Notes: generated by a model from the letters alone, not told the origin. Shown: positions 17,716-26,673, counted from the first letter of the stretch. The stretch is DNA of 64,000 bases from Agitococcus sp. (GCA_030646715.1 JAUSLJ010000006.1:1-64000), one strand, 5' to 3'. A program made the numbers and translations.

Positions 17716-18963
17716 ATGCAAAAAAACCGCGTTCTCGTGCTAGGCGCGAGCGGCACCGTAGGTCAAGCATTTCTCCACGTAGCGGCTAGTGATAGTACGT
17801 TGGAGCTGCTTCCCGCTTCACAACGCGTGCTCCCCAATTACACCACTATTGACTACAAAGCGATGACTACCGCCGACGCTTGGAAATCTACGTTGTCTCA
17901 GCTAGATATTCACACGGTGGTTAATTGCGTAGGGATTTGGAGTGGCTCTGCCGAGCTGTTTGAACAGGTGCAATATACCGTGCCAGTGGCCTTATTCGAT
18001 GCCTGCACCTCACTCGGTTGTGCTCTGGTCCATATTTCCGCATTGGGCTTTTCGAGCAAGTCCTCGCTTCCCTATGCCTCGACCAAAGCGCGTGCGGACG
18101 AGTATCTTTTGCAGTACTGCCCAACCGGGGTCATCATTTTGCCTTCGCTAATATTTGACCCCCTGGGCAAGAGCTCTCGATTTTTCCTTCAGTTGGCCGC
18201 GCTTCCCCTCCATATGGACTTTGGCTACCAACCAAACTTGCAACCGGTGCATGTACACGAAGTTGCTCAACACATTTTAGCCGCGGTGACAGGTCAACAA
18301 AAAGAGGTCCAGCAAGAGGTAGCGGGTACACATAGAATAGCCGTTTCTGACTATTTAGCCGCACTTCGCAAGGGAATGGGGCTGGCTCCGGCCCTTTGCA
18401 CTATAACGGCACCGTCTTGGATGGGGAAAGCCATTTTTTGGCTAGGCGACCTAGCTGGAGCACATTTTGTCAACAGCCAAGCATGGTCCCTTCTACAAAA
18501 TGGCACAGCAGGGACAGCACAGCATCCAGAGGCACTGCCCTACGAAAACTTCACTACTTCGAAAGATTTAGCAGGGGTCCGCGAAACGCAATTGTATTGG
18601 TTTTCTCGGCTAGGGCTTGCATTTCTCTGGTTGTGGACAGCATTCACGACGTGGGCGTTATGGCCTCAGACGGAGTCCCTGTATTGGCTCAATACCCTTG
18701 TTCCCGGGCTAGGGACAGCGTTTTGGCTAAAAGTATCGTGTGTGTTTGACGCCGCCTTGGGTTTGCTTACCCTTTGGCGTCCAAGTGCAAAGCTTTGGAA
18801 GTTCCAAATGGGCGTCGTTGCGGGTTACTCCTTTGGCTTGCTGTGGGCGTTGCCTTGGGCGTTATTACATCCATTTGGCGTGCTGACCAAAAATTTAGCG
18901 GTGCTCGCCACGCTGGCCAGCCTGGCGCTCATTGAACAAAAACGAAAAACGTCATGTACCTAA
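17716..18963 (+). CDS. SDR-family NAD(P)-binding protein fused to a DoxX-like membrane domain
   Basis: The protein is 415 residues. The N-terminus has the Rossmann motif RVLVLGASGTVGQ, then VVNCVG and the YASTKARADEYL segment (Y-x3-K) of extended/atypical SDR proteins. Residues about 285-410 form several membrane helices of DoxX type (LYWFSRLGLAFLWLW, VSCVFDAALGLLTL, NLAVLATLASLALI). It is the known SDR-plus-DoxX fusion that often lies next to a DUF2269 gene, as here. Quinone- or redox-related membrane function is presumed for the family. Confidence 0.85.
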   Translation: MQKNRVLVLGASGTVGQAFLHVAASDSTLELLPASQRVLPNYTTIDYKAMTTADAWKSTLSQLDIHTVVNCVGIWSGSAELFEQVQYTVPVALFDACTSLGCALVHISALGFSSKSSLPYASTKARADEYLLQYCPTGVIILPSLIFDPLGKSSRFFLQLAALPLHMDFGYQPNLQPVHVHEVAQHILAAVTGQQKEVQQEVAGTHRIAVSDYLAALRKGMGLAPALCTITAPSWMGKAIFWLGDLAGAHFVNSQAWSLLQNGTAGTAQHPEALPYENFTTSKDLAGVRETQLYWFSRLGLAFLWLWTAFTTWALWPQTESLYWLNTLVPGLGTAFWLKVSCVFDAALGLLTLWRPSAKLWKFQMGVVAGYSFGLLWALPWALLHPFGVLTKNLAVLATLASLALIEQKRKTSCT

Positions 18964-19421
18964 CATTAAAGACGCTGCACATTTTGTCATCCACGTTACT
19001 TTTTGGCACAGGTCTAGGCACCGCGTTTTTCATGTGGATGACGAATCGAACAAAGGACCGGGCGGCCATCACCGTAGTGACAAAAATAGTTGTGAAAGCA
19101 GATTTGTACTTCACCACTCCATCGGTAGTTCTTCAACCGCTAACGGGAGTTGCCATGATGCTCATGGCGGGCTATCCACTAAATTTTGCATCCCTTAACT
19201 GGCTGGGACTCTCTGTTATGCTTTACGTTCTGGCCGGGGTTTGCTGGCTGCCAGTGCTATGGATTCAGTTGCAGATGCATCATATTGCGCTAGGTGCGCC
19301 GTCTGGCGCGCCGTTGCCACCCTCGTATTGGGTACTAGAGCGCTATTGGGTGCTGCTCGGCATCCCCGCCTTTTCCGGGGTAATCGCGGTATTTTGGTTA
19401 ATGACCGCTAAACCTTTTTAG
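18954..19421 (+). CDS. DUF2269 integral membrane protein
   Basis: The 155-residue protein has four hydrophobic helices (MYLTLKTLHILSSTLLFG, TPSVVLQPLTGVAMMLM, WLGLSVMLYVLAGVCW, YWVLLGIPAFSGVIAVFWLM). The LHILSS...GTG start is typical of DUF2269. It overlaps the SDR-DoxX gene by 10 bp and is co-translated with it. Function of the pair is unknown. Confidence 0.85.
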   Translation: MYLTLKTLHILSSTLLFGTGLGTAFFMWMTNRTKDRAAITVVTKIVVKADLYFTTPSVVLQPLTGVAMMLMAGYPLNFASLNWLGLSVMLYVLAGVCWLPVLWIQLQMHHIALGAPSGAPLPPSYWVLERYWVLLGIPAFSGVIAVFWLMTAKPF

Positions 19422-19432
19422 AAAACCGCAGG

Positions 19433-19753
19433 CTATGGCATAACTGTTTCTGTCGTTGCATCCCCCTCTTTACGCCGTCGCCCGGACGTAGGGTGCCGAA
19501 ACCACCCCTCGGGTTCCTCGCTCAGGTCAGTGTCCCAAGCTAATAACGCGCTTATTGCCGCATCATGCGATGCGTAGCACCACCCGTCCTCATATCCACC
19601 AAAAGTAAGGCCCGTGCATAGCCTACCCTTACCAAAGGTCATTGGCATGACACCCGCCCATTCCCCGTTACTGAGCTGTCTTGCGGACAAATAGCCCATC
19701 TCGATGAGTTCCTCCGAGGTGAACGTACGAGTGAGGTGGCGAGCGTTAGACAT
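19433..19753 (-). CDS. Hypothetical protein
   Basis: The 106-residue protein contains FGKGRLCTGLTFGGYEDGWCYASHDAAISALLAWD, a pattern of short aromatic strands then a helix, common in small phage/plasmid proteins. A TATACT-type -10 lies just upstream at 19760-19766. No function recognised. Confidence 0.6.
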   Translation of the reverse strand: MSNARHLTRTFTSEELIEMGYLSARQLSNGEWAGVMPMTFGKGRLCTGLTFGGYEDGWCYASHDAAISALLAWDTDLSEEPEGWFRHPTSGRRRKEGDATTETVMP

Positions 19754-19798
19754 GCGCCCAGTATAGCCGAGGCCGCAGCTTCCCGAAAAAATAACCGA

Positions 19799-19824
19799 AA
19801 AAAAACGCCACTTAAAAAGTGGCG
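19799..19824 (-). terminator. Rho-independent terminator
   Basis: CGCCACTT/AAGTGGCG stem followed on the minus strand by T-rich bases, for the gene that stops at 19838. Confidence 0.85.
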
Positions 19825-19837
19825 CATGAAATCAAAA

Positions 19838-20587
19838 TTATATTGAAAGTACGGGCTCGTCTATCGGTCGAGAGGCAGGCTGGTACCAATAAATATTAGG
19901 ATGCTGGTCCTCTTCGGAGACCAATCGTACACGCGGATTACGTGCTAACTCTTCCTCGCTAACAGGCCCCACTTTACGAAGGACATAGGCACCTCGTCGA
20001 ATATACTCTGGCATGACATTGAACTTCTTCACCGCAGTCACTAACACATACTCGGGGTTAATTCCGGGAATCAGCCCTTTCTCCGACTTCATGGTTAAAA
20101 AGCCTTTTGTTATTGGTTCCTTTTCGTAGCCAAATTCTGTCCCGAAATAATTTCCATAGAACTGGAACACCTCCTCTGGGTAAATCATTTGCTCCGGGTC
20201 ATCCTCTTCTACTTTAGTCACCATGAATGCCAGCTTGAAATGCAGATATTGGCACATAGCCCAAAAACCCGGCGCATTTGTAACCCAACGCGAATAATGG
20301 TCTCGGCCACCGCGGCCCGCTTCTTGGATAATAGCAACAGGCATGTCTTTAAAGACCACGGTATACATCGCGGCATAACGGTCGCCTTCATACAACTCGT
20401 TGACCAGCTGCTTTACCTGAATGAGGCCTTCCACCGTTAGGGCCTGCAGCAGCTCATAGCTAGGCCCGCCACAATCGGGGCCAGCAGACCAATTGGGCAC
20501 TTCAGGAATCCAGCTTTCAGAAATCACCCATTCGGACAAAGGCACTATTTTTCCTGGTATCTTATATACATCTTTTAATTGCATCAT
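19838..20587 (-). CDS. Hypothetical protein
   Basis: This 249-residue soluble protein has no signal peptide. It shows mixed alpha/beta content, with VVFKDMPVAIIQEAGRGGRDHYSRW as the most ordered stretch and a proline-rich C-terminus. No family recognised. It follows the neighbouring unknown gene by 18 bp, so they share a transcript. Confidence 0.65.
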   Translation of the reverse strand: MMQLKDVYKIPGKIVPLSEWVISESWIPEVPNWSAGPDCGGPSYELLQALTVEGLIQVKQLVNELYEGDRYAAMYTVVFKDMPVAIIQEAGRGGRDHYSRWVTNAPGFWAMCQYLHFKLAFMVTKVEEDDPEQMIYPEEVFQFYGNYFGTEFGYEKEPITKGFLTMKSEKGLIPGINPEYVLVTAVKKFNVMPEYIRRGAYVLRKVGPVSEEELARNPRVRLVSEEDQHPNIYWYQPASRPIDEPVLSI

Positions 20588-20605
20588 CGTTTATCCTCTA
20601 TTTTC

Positions 20606-21187
20606 TTAAATATCGTAACGGGGTAAGAACTTTAAATTGGCAAAAAATTGCCTATCTACGACAAGTCCGGTGTCCTTTATCTGCGCATTCAGGTCCTCTT
20701 GGAAACGCAGGGTCATGAGGCAAGAAAGGTGGTGAAAACAGAAGCTGCCTAGACTCAGGGCTAGCCATCGTTCAAAACTGGCATCTCTTGCTTTCACGTA
20801 AGGGTACGCAAGGTCCTCTGCCTGACTGCGGCTTACTAAGGTTGCAAAGTCTTCGGCACCCCAACCGCAATATTCAAAACAACGCTGACTATCGAAAGTC
20901 CAACCTTCAAGCAAAAACGCCTCGAGCGGGGAGAACGTCTCATTTTTGTTGAGTTGTGCTTCTATCGCTTCCAGCAGATACAGCCGAACCAGGTCGTCAA
21001 AGTGATGCACAACAAGTCCGGGGTGCTCTCCAGACCCTCCGCCCAGAACTAAGTTTCGGGTGTGGCACTGAAACTCAGGATGTCCCCAAGCTCGGTCCTT
21101 TATTTTGTATGTGCATAACGGCGCGTAAATGGAATAGCCTGCTAACGTACCCGGCATGATGTGCGGAATGGTATCAATGTAACTCAT
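20606..21187 (-). CDS. Hypothetical protein
   Basis: The start is set at ATG 21187, with AAGGAAA just before it, instead of the frame start 21226. The 193-residue product is helical, with HHFDDLVRLYLLEAIEAQL and repeated aromatic/acidic segments (SPLEAFLLEGWTFD, CFEYCGWGAEDFATL). No family recognised. It is first of a two-gene unit. Confidence 0.65.
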   Translation of the reverse strand: MSYIDTIPHIMPGTLAGYSIYAPLCTYKIKDRAWGHPEFQCHTRNLVLGGGSGEHPGLVVHHFDDLVRLYLLEAIEAQLNKNETFSPLEAFLLEGWTFDSQRCFEYCGWGAEDFATLVSRSQAEDLAYPYVKARDASFERWLALSLGSFCFHHLSCLMTLRFQEDLNAQIKDTGLVVDRQFFANLKFLPRYDI

Positions 21188-21424
21188 GTGTATTTCCTTA
21201 AATTGGGTCCTTTTACGTATAGCCATCGATACTCCGCTACTCCCTTCCCTATATTCGGCACTTCACCCTTAGATTTTAGAACCTCATTAACGGGCACTTT
21301 CACGCAATTTTCCCCGCGGTCCGGATATGAAACGAAGTGCCTATACCTAGGAAAATAACTAATCCACAATCATTGGTAAGGCCGCATGCTCACAGTGCAG
21401 CTTGCCGTTTCGGGACTTTTCCAC

Positions 21425-21895
21425 GTGAAAAAGACACAAAAGGGCTTCACCCTCATTGAGCTAACCAGCACCATTGCGGTTCTGGGCATACTGTCAGCGG
21501 TGGCCCTGCCCCGCTTTGTGGCCATCCAAACAGACGCACGTATCGCTAAGATGTCGATGGCACTCGGCTCCCTTCAGTCCGCCGCGGTGCTTGCTCATGC
21601 ACTACAAGTTACCCAAAACTTGGCGCCTGGGTCCTCTATTAGCATGGAAGGTTCCCTCATTGGGATGGCTAACGGTTATCCTCAGAGCAGCGAAATAGCC
21701 ATCGGTCACGCAGCCGGGTTTATAACCGCAGCTGGCACGCCCAACGCAGACTATCAGGTGACCAGCAATGGGACTCTATTTACGGTGGCCGCCGACTCGC
21801 ACCATCCTTTGTGTGCAGTGTCATACCGAGCCCCTTCCTTTGGAAGTTCCCCCAACTACAGTAAGGCAGGACTAACACCGGCCAATTGTGCCTAG
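21425..21895 (+). CDS. Type IV pilin-like prepilin (MshA/pseudopilin type)
   Basis: I place the start at GTG 21425, giving a short basic leader MKKTQKG then FTLIELTSTIAVLGILSAVALPRF. That is the prepilin peptidase site plus the hydrophobic helix with Glu5. The mature part (about 150 residues) ends in a disulfide-type region (HPLCAVSYRAP then PANCA). It is a lone pilin gene without assembly genes, so it may be an accessory pilin that uses a chromosomal type IV pilus or type II secretion machine. Confidence 0.85.
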   Translation: MKKTQKGFTLIELTSTIAVLGILSAVALPRFVAIQTDARIAKMSMALGSLQSAAVLAHALQVTQNLAPGSSISMEGSLIGMANGYPQSSEIAIGHAAGFITAAGTPNADYQVTSNGTLFTVAADSHHPLCAVSYRAPSFGSSPNYSKAGLTPANCA

Positions 21896-21922
21896 GTTTT
21901 CCAGGGCTAGCACATTATTTTT

Positions 21923-21940
21923 AGTTTCAACGTTGAAACT
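21923..21940. promoter_or_regulatory. 18-bp perfect palindrome downstream of the pilin gene
   Basis: AGTTTCAACGTTGAAACT is self-complementary. Flanking sequences (agggctag upstream, ctagtgcggccct downstream) add partial outer pairing. There is no T-run, so it may be an operator, processing hairpin or terminator remnant. Confidence 0.5.
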
Positions 21941-21975
21941 CTAGTGCGGCCCTAGAAAAATAGTAAAAAAAGAAA

Positions 21976-22020
21976 ATCGACTAAAATTAGTCTTAAAGTA
22001 TCATAGAGATACTGTATAAT
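21976..22020 (+). promoter_or_regulatory. Promoter with GTATC-N5-GATAC palindrome (site 2)
   Basis: GTATC-ATAGA-GATAC at 21998-22012 includes a TATCAT. A stronger TATAAT follows at 22015-22020, so here the palindrome may lie in the spacer of that promoter. It is upstream of the HD hydrolase gene and is one of four copies. Confidence 0.55.
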
Positions 22021-22064
22021 AGTTGTATATCAGAAATTCTTGTTCTCTTATTTGGAATCAAACC

Positions 22065-22514
22065 ATGAATATTTTAGCAAAAGCAATTCAGCTAGCGGCC
22101 CTAATGCATGTTGACCAAACCGACAAAGGAGGGCACGCTTATATTTTGCATCCGCTGCGTATGATGATGCGGTTACGAAGTTCCGATGAAGAACTGATGG
22201 CTATCGCTGTGCTACACGATGTTGTGGAAGACTGCGATGTATCCTTTGATGACTTGCGTTCGCTTGGAATGACAGAACGCGTGATAAGTGGCGTCAAAGC
22301 GCTTACTCGCCAGAACGGCGAGACTTACCCCCAGTTTATCGAAAGGCTTTCGGATAACCGTGACGCTCTGCTTATTAAGCGTGAAGATTTGCGCGACAAT
22401 TCCGACCTTACCCGGTTAAAAGGGGTCACTGAAAAAGACGTATCACGGATGCAAAAATATATGACAGCTTTTAAGCGAGTTGAAGAGCTGCTCGCCGCCC
22501 ATCGAGTCGCGTAA
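22065..22514 (+). CDS. SpoT/RelA-like HD domain hydrolase (small alarmone hydrolase-like)
   Basis: The start is set at MNILAKAIQLA. The protein is 149 residues: HILHPLRMMMRLRS-like segment, then AVLHDVVEDCDVSFDDL, which is the HD signature with the second histidine helix and ED pair of ppGpp hydrolases. No synthetase domain is present, so it resembles Mesh1-type small alarmone hydrolases. It would hydrolyse (p)ppGpp or a related nucleotide in the cytoplasm; this is inference from motif. Confidence 0.75.
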   Translation: MNILAKAIQLAALMHVDQTDKGGHAYILHPLRMMMRLRSSDEELMAIAVLHDVVEDCDVSFDDLRSLGMTERVISGVKALTRQNGETYPQFIERLSDNRDALLIKREDLRDNSDLTRLKGVTEKDVSRMQKYMTAFKRVEELLAAHRVA

Positions 22515-22539
22515 CCCTTCAACTAAAGAGGTAGCCTCC

Positions 22540-22734
22540 ATGCCAGAAAGAACGGCCACCACGGACTTTAGCACCGCTATTTCCAATAACTACATCGGTG
22601 ACGGCCACCTTTACCATAACCCCCTCATGACCGCGCTCACAGGACGTAATACACCCATCATCGTCTACTATTACGGCAAGCGAGACGCTGAGTTAGACCA
22701 GATGTTCGGATATAGCCAACCAAAGGAGCACTAA
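22540..22734 (+). CDS. Small hypothetical protein
   Basis: This 64-residue protein has AGAGG before its ATG. It contains IIVYYYGKRDAELDQMFGY. It is second in a string of closely spaced plus-strand genes that follow the HD gene. No family recognised. Confidence 0.55.
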   Translation: MPERTATTDFSTAISNNYIGDGHLYHNPLMTALTGRNTPIIVYYYGKRDAELDQMFGYSQPKEH

Positions 22735-22736
22735 CT

Positions 22737-23063
22737 ATGAGTTGTGAATACGTTCAAAAGAACTATGGCGTTCCCGCACAAATCGGGCGCCGTGTTGTTG
22801 TCTACGGAAAGGCTGGCGTCATCGCCGCCGACCGAGGGCACTACATTGGGGTCAACTTCGATAGCGACAAGCCAGGTGTAATTCAAAATGCGCACCCTAC
22901 TTCTGAGGTCGTTTATTTGGAGATGGGAAAGATAAGACCAATGACCGCGTCACAGCGGCGGTACCAAGACTACCTAGACGTGGGAGACCAATTCGAGAGC
23001 TTTTTACATTTTTTGCAATATCGAACTTGGCAAGCAAAACAAGAGCCTACGAGGCACTTTTAG
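22737..23063 (+). CDS. Hypothetical protein, phage-type
   Basis: In this 108-residue protein, GRRVVVYGKAGVIAADRGHYIGVNFD looks like an SH3-like barrel start, followed by MTASQRRYQDYL. Proteins of this pattern are common in phages, function unknown. It starts 2 bp after the preceding stop. Confidence 0.65.
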   Translation: MSCEYVQKNYGVPAQIGRRVVVYGKAGVIAADRGHYIGVNFDSDKPGVIQNAHPTSEVVYLEMGKIRPMTASQRRYQDYLDVGDQFESFLHFLQYRTWQAKQEPTRHF

Positions 23064-23103
23064 ATGCTGCAATCCGCGCACTCTTTAGCAAATTCACGAG
23101 TCA

Positions 23104-23364
23104 ATGGACAACACTATGACTACCCGCGCCGTACAATTTAAGCCCGATGCTAACATTGTGCCCTGCCCACAGTGTGGAAATAAAACGCACTTCGTCATTC
23201 ACTCTGCCCAAGTGGCAGAGGACTACTGCGAGCTGTGGGCATCCTGTCATTGTGGCCATCAGCCTGCGCCTGAGCATGCGTTCGAGGACGTTTGGGGCGG
23301 GGTCAATGATGACAACGTCCAGATAGTAATGTCGTGCTGGAACGATGCGTTTTCTCCTGCCTAA
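23104..23364 (+). CDS. Small zinc-ribbon-like protein
   Basis: The 86-residue protein has CPQCGNK then CHCGHQ, two knuckle-type cysteine pairs that suggest one zinc site. An alternative start is the Met at 23116. No more specific role can be inferred. Confidence 0.6.
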   Translation: MDNTMTTRAVQFKPDANIVPCPQCGNKTHFVIHSAQVAEDYCELWASCHCGHQPAPEHAFEDVWGGVNDDNVQIVMSCWNDAFSPA

Positions 23365-23379
23365 CTACATAGAAAAATA

Positions 23380-23994
23380 ATGAATAACGTCTTCGATAGT
23401 CTCTGTAACTCCCTTCCCCTTGCTACACCCTCCAAGGGAGTCAGCCGAATTGGGCCCGGCCAGAACGGCGAGTCATTCTTGTCTTCAGCCAATAGATTCG
23501 CCAGCCGGATGCGGGAGCCCAAACAAGAAAACAGTATCTTACTAAGTGAATTTAATGCATGGTTGCTCAAGGAAGAATCAGACAAGGGGTCGATGGGATT
23601 GTCTCAGCTAGAACGTGACCAAATGTGCATGAGTTATTGCGCAGGACATCACGATAAGCTTACGCTGCAACCGAGCGCCACCCTCCTTCGCGCGCTAGAT
23701 ATCAGTCGTTTTAGCTTTAGCACCCGTACGGGGGTCTATCTTGATGAAGAGGGGGACTATGCACCCTTTACGCAAGTGGAAGTTTTGCGGACGGAGGCGC
23801 TTAAACAACGCAAAAGTTACGAACGGGCGATGCATGCGTGTGACAAACAGAGTCTTGCACTAACTCAACAGGCGACTCGAATTCAAGAATTGGAGCAACA
23901 ACTATACAACTTGCAGCGCATCCTGCTACCCTCCGGAAATGTCGCTACAAGCCCTGCGGGCACCATTGCTTCTCTACTCCCACAAAGGACTTAA
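23380..23994 (+). CDS. Hypothetical protein with coiled coil
   Basis: The protein is 204 residues. A helix-rich C-terminal part with heptad-like spacing (LTQQATRIQELEQQLYNLQRIL, split here as two halves) suggests a coiled coil. The N-terminal half is polar. No family recognised. Confidence 0.6.
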   Translation: MNNVFDSLCNSLPLATPSKGVSRIGPGQNGESFLSSANRFASRMREPKQENSILLSEFNAWLLKEESDKGSMGLSQLERDQMCMSYCAGHHDKLTLQPSATLLRALDISRFSFSTRTGVYLDEEGDYAPFTQVEVLRTEALKQRKSYERAMHACDKQSLALTQQATRIQELEQQLYNLQRILLPSGNVATSPAGTIASLLPQRT

Positions 23995-23999
23995 GCGCA

Positions 24000-24278
24000 A
24001 TGCCAACTATTGCCCAAGCCATCGCGGCGGAGATGATTAAAAAGGGTAGAACTTCTGTTTGGTTCGGCCATTTCGATATTTGGCATGCGGGATACCTTAG
24101 TTCCACAGGGAAGTCCATCCATCCTAAAGACGCATGGCAAGCTGTACGCACGGCCTTAGCGAACAGTAAAGAGTTCGAGCAAAAAGGGTATATTCGAGGA
24201 AGTACCTGGTCGGGCAGGGAAATACTGCATCCTCGCTATTTTCTATTGAAAACCGCTCCTCTTTTAATGCAAAAGTAG
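24000..24278 (+). CDS. Small hypothetical protein
   Basis: The 92-residue protein has a helix (IAQAIAAEMIKKG), a strand/turn part (SVWFGHFDIW) and a helix (PKDAWQAVRTALAN), compatible with a winged-helix fold. It starts 5 bp after the preceding stop. No family recognised. Confidence 0.55.
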   Translation: MPTIAQAIAAEMIKKGRTSVWFGHFDIWHAGYLSSTGKSIHPKDAWQAVRTALANSKEFEQKGYIRGSTWSGREILHPRYFLLKTAPLLMQK

Positions 24279-24367
24279 CCTACCCCCCATCCCTTAATGC
24301 CCCTACGGCTAGAAACGAATTATGCTTCCGCGGAAGTCTCCGCCAACACCCTACCTTAAATAGTCAT

Positions 24368-24646
24368 ATGAACAAAGCGCTGCAACAATACAATTCACTG
24401 GGCAACGAGATTTTTGCAACTGCCATTAAAAAGCTTCGCGAAGACGCTACGAACAAGGTCGTCGTCACGGATACCCGGCTAACCACGTGTACTTTCGCGG
24501 ACGGTTCCGTGCTCGTCTTTAAGGACGGCTTTGCTCTCGTGGACCCCCCTGAGAAATTGCTAAACTGGATGCTTCGTACCCCAGCAATTCAGGCCTTACC
24601 CATTTTAGGCCTGTTATGGCTGCTCTCGTATTTGTATAAATGGTAG
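24368..24646 (+). CDS. Small protein with C-terminal membrane helix
   Basis: This 92-residue protein has a soluble N-terminal part, then the hydrophobic IQALPILGLLWLLSYLYKW at the end, as in tail-anchored proteins. No family recognised. A hairpin terminator follows. Confidence 0.5.
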   Translation: MNKALQQYNSLGNEIFATAIKKLREDATNKVVVTDTRLTTCTFADGSVLVFKDGFALVDPPEKLLNWMLRTPAIQALPILGLLWLLSYLYKW

Positions 24647-24647
24647 C

Positions 24648-24686
24648 AAAAAAATAGCCCGTCAAGTGATAAGCTTGACGGGCTAT
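24648..24686. terminator. Bidirectional hairpin terminator
   Basis: TAGCCCGTCAAG/CTTGACGGGCTA perfect stem between convergent genes, with A-run on the left (minus-strand T-run). Confidence 0.9.
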
Positions 24687-24701
24687 AACGAATTAAATAA
24701 A

Positions 24702-24989
24702 TTATTTCGAGTAAGGGTAGATGGCGATTACGTACTCGAGGTCGTCAATACATAACTTCATTGGCGATTCGTCGGTCAATAGCAAGACAGCATCGAGCTC
24801 GTCAGCATAATTTTGATTCACCGCAAGTATCCTGCCGGCGTCATCTTCGACGACTTGGTAGGCGCTAACATGGCAGGGGAGCCCCGCAATGTTCAGCTGC
24901 CCGATTAATATTGATTCAGGGGGCCCTTGTGTATCGTGGCCAATTGGCTTCAAATTTAACTGTGCAAGGGTAAGGGTGAATCGATTCAT
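24702..24989 (-). CDS. Small hypothetical protein
   Basis: This 95-residue, beta-rich soluble protein (LDAVLLLTDESPMKLCIDDLEYVIAIYP) overlaps the upstream gene by 4 bp (ATGA), so it is coupled. No family recognised. Confidence 0.6.
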   Translation of the reverse strand: MNRFTLTLAQLNLKPIGHDTQGPPESILIGQLNIAGLPCHVSAYQVVEDDAGRILAVNQNYADELDAVLLLTDESPMKLCIDDLEYVIAIYPYSK

Positions 24990-25354
24990 TTTTCTATCCT
25001 TAAAAGATTAAAACCACAACCTATGTCTGCAAATGGTCGAAGTTGTGAAATGCGGTCCAATTCGGTGGCTTGAATCTCGCGTGCGGCTGCTTTAGCAATA
25101 CTCACCGATACGTAAACATCAAACCAGTTCCCCGTAGCCTTCACTTGTGCGAAGGTTAACGCTTTAATTTTCTCGTGTAACGCTTCCCATTTTTGGATAT
25201 ACACATCATTCAGGTAAAAGTCGGGAGAACCAACAATTGGGCCTAGTCCTATCGCTCTCAGTACAATAGCCTTGACGGCTTCGGTTACAAATTGCCGATG
25301 ATACTCGGCATAGTTTTTGTTGCTGTCCTGCATATACTCTTCTTTTGTCATCAT
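24986..25354 (-). CDS. Hypothetical protein
   Basis: I use ATG 25354 (MMTKEEYMQ), with AAGGAGC about 9 bp upstream, not the longer frame from 25480. The 122-residue product is helical (YAEYHRQFVTEAVKAIVL, KIKALTFAQVKATGNWF). It is first of a coupled pair. No family recognised. Confidence 0.6.
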   Translation of the reverse strand: MMTKEEYMQDSNKNYAEYHRQFVTEAVKAIVLRAIGLGPIVGSPDFYLNDVYIQKWEALHEKIKALTFAQVKATGNWFDVYVSVSIAKAAAREIQATELDRISQLRPFADIGCGFNLLRIEK

Positions 25355-25509
25355 TGCGCATTGCTCCTTTATTCGCATTTCGCGAATTAACTTAACTGTG
25401 TGGTCTTTAAAGTATAGGTATTGCAGCGAATGATTTAGATAATGTATTTTGCTATCTTTAATTATTTTTCTGAGATACAATAAGTTCTTTACTTCAATTT
25501 TAGGCCCTT

Positions 25510-26538
25510 ATGCCCCTTCCCGCCCTTCGCGCACAAATTCTTGTCACTCACAGGGACGTAGAAGCCCTTAAAGAGTTAGGAAACACCGTGGCTAAATTGT
25601 TCACGCCGGGGCACCTTAACACCTTGAGTAAGATTTTCGATGACTCCGCGATTAGTGATATATCCAAAGAGGCTCTGCGTAGCATTCATGGCAGCTACCC
25701 GCGTATTGTCGCCCTTATTGAGGAGCAAGGCAGCGCGCTAGCCCAGCTCTCTCTCTCCCTTCTGGAATCACAGTTCGACATCCACGTAGGGGACGTACTA
25801 GCGCAACCTGGCCACAAAAAAATAGGGGTCACCCGAGCGATGACTTGGAGTCGCCCAGGGTCCACCGAGGTTAGTACTTATGCCGAAGGCTTCTTAATTC
25901 GCAAAGATGGCTCCCCTAGCCTATTCGAGGTTGGTCAGGACATTGACGAAAAAAGTGCTTCCTTACGTGTCGGGCATCTTCCCCTCGCTGTCACGCAGCG
26001 CCAACCCCCTGTGTACGGAGAACTAGCACCCCTTCCTTTGAAACACGCCGCGTATGAAGAATCTCCTTTGGATGTATCCCGAGCCGACCGATGGGATATC
26101 GCCGATAAGGTTCGCGTGGCCAGCTGTACCCTCGGCTGTATCTACTTATCTAGGAAAGTCGAGTGGGCTGCACGCTCTACAGAGCTTGCGCAGTTCATAG
26201 CGGATATCAGGGAGCAACTAGCCCTTATCGACGTCGAGAAAGACAGGCTACACGCCGGCTACGCTGAGTTAGAAACGGCTATCGCTTTGGACGTCACTGG
26301 TATACGAGTAGGCGACATCGCTTGCTTTACCAAGGCCGGCCGCGTGAGCCCCGCGCAGTGTAAGGTAGCGTCAATTATCCTCGATACCCATCATCGAGTT
26401 GTGATGCTGCACAGCTTAGCCCTAAATGCAAAAGGGGAACCTACCGGTAAAGCCACATACCCCACGCAGATAGACGGGGAACCTCGGAGAGTATGGAAGA
26501 AACCAACACCCGAGCATCCAAAACCCGCCGTGAGATAG
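25510..26538 (+). CDS. Hypothetical protein
   Basis: The 342-residue soluble protein has an N-terminal helical part (residues 1-95), a middle beta part with HVGDVLAQPGHKKIGVTRAMTW, and a C-terminal part with VTGIRVGDIACFTKAGR. It has no recognisable domain. It starts right after the divergent pair at 24986-25354. Confidence 0.65.
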   Translation: MPLPALRAQILVTHRDVEALKELGNTVAKLFTPGHLNTLSKIFDDSAISDISKEALRSIHGSYPRIVALIEEQGSALAQLSLSLLESQFDIHVGDVLAQPGHKKIGVTRAMTWSRPGSTEVSTYAEGFLIRKDGSPSLFEVGQDIDEKSASLRVGHLPLAVTQRQPPVYGELAPLPLKHAAYEESPLDVSRADRWDIADKVRVASCTLGCIYLSRKVEWAARSTELAQFIADIREQLALIDVEKDRLHAGYAELETAIALDVTGIRVGDIACFTKAGRVSPAQCKVASIILDTHHRVVMLHSLALNAKGEPTGKATYPTQIDGEPRRVWKKPTPEHPKPAVR

Positions 26539-26612
26539 TGTGAGGTCCTTGTTTTTTAGCAGGACTTTTCCGATATTTTTGGGACGCACCAGACCCGCGT
26601 TGGGGTGCCCGT

Positions 26613-26647
26613 AAAAATGCCTTGGGTGCGTTATGCATCCCAAGGCA
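26613..26647 (-). terminator. Rho-independent terminator
   Basis: TGCCTTGGG/CCCAAGGCA stem followed on the minus strand by T5, serving the nucleotidyltransferase pair. Confidence 0.85.
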
Positions 26648-26673
26648 TGAAATCAGGCTCATTCGACATTCCC

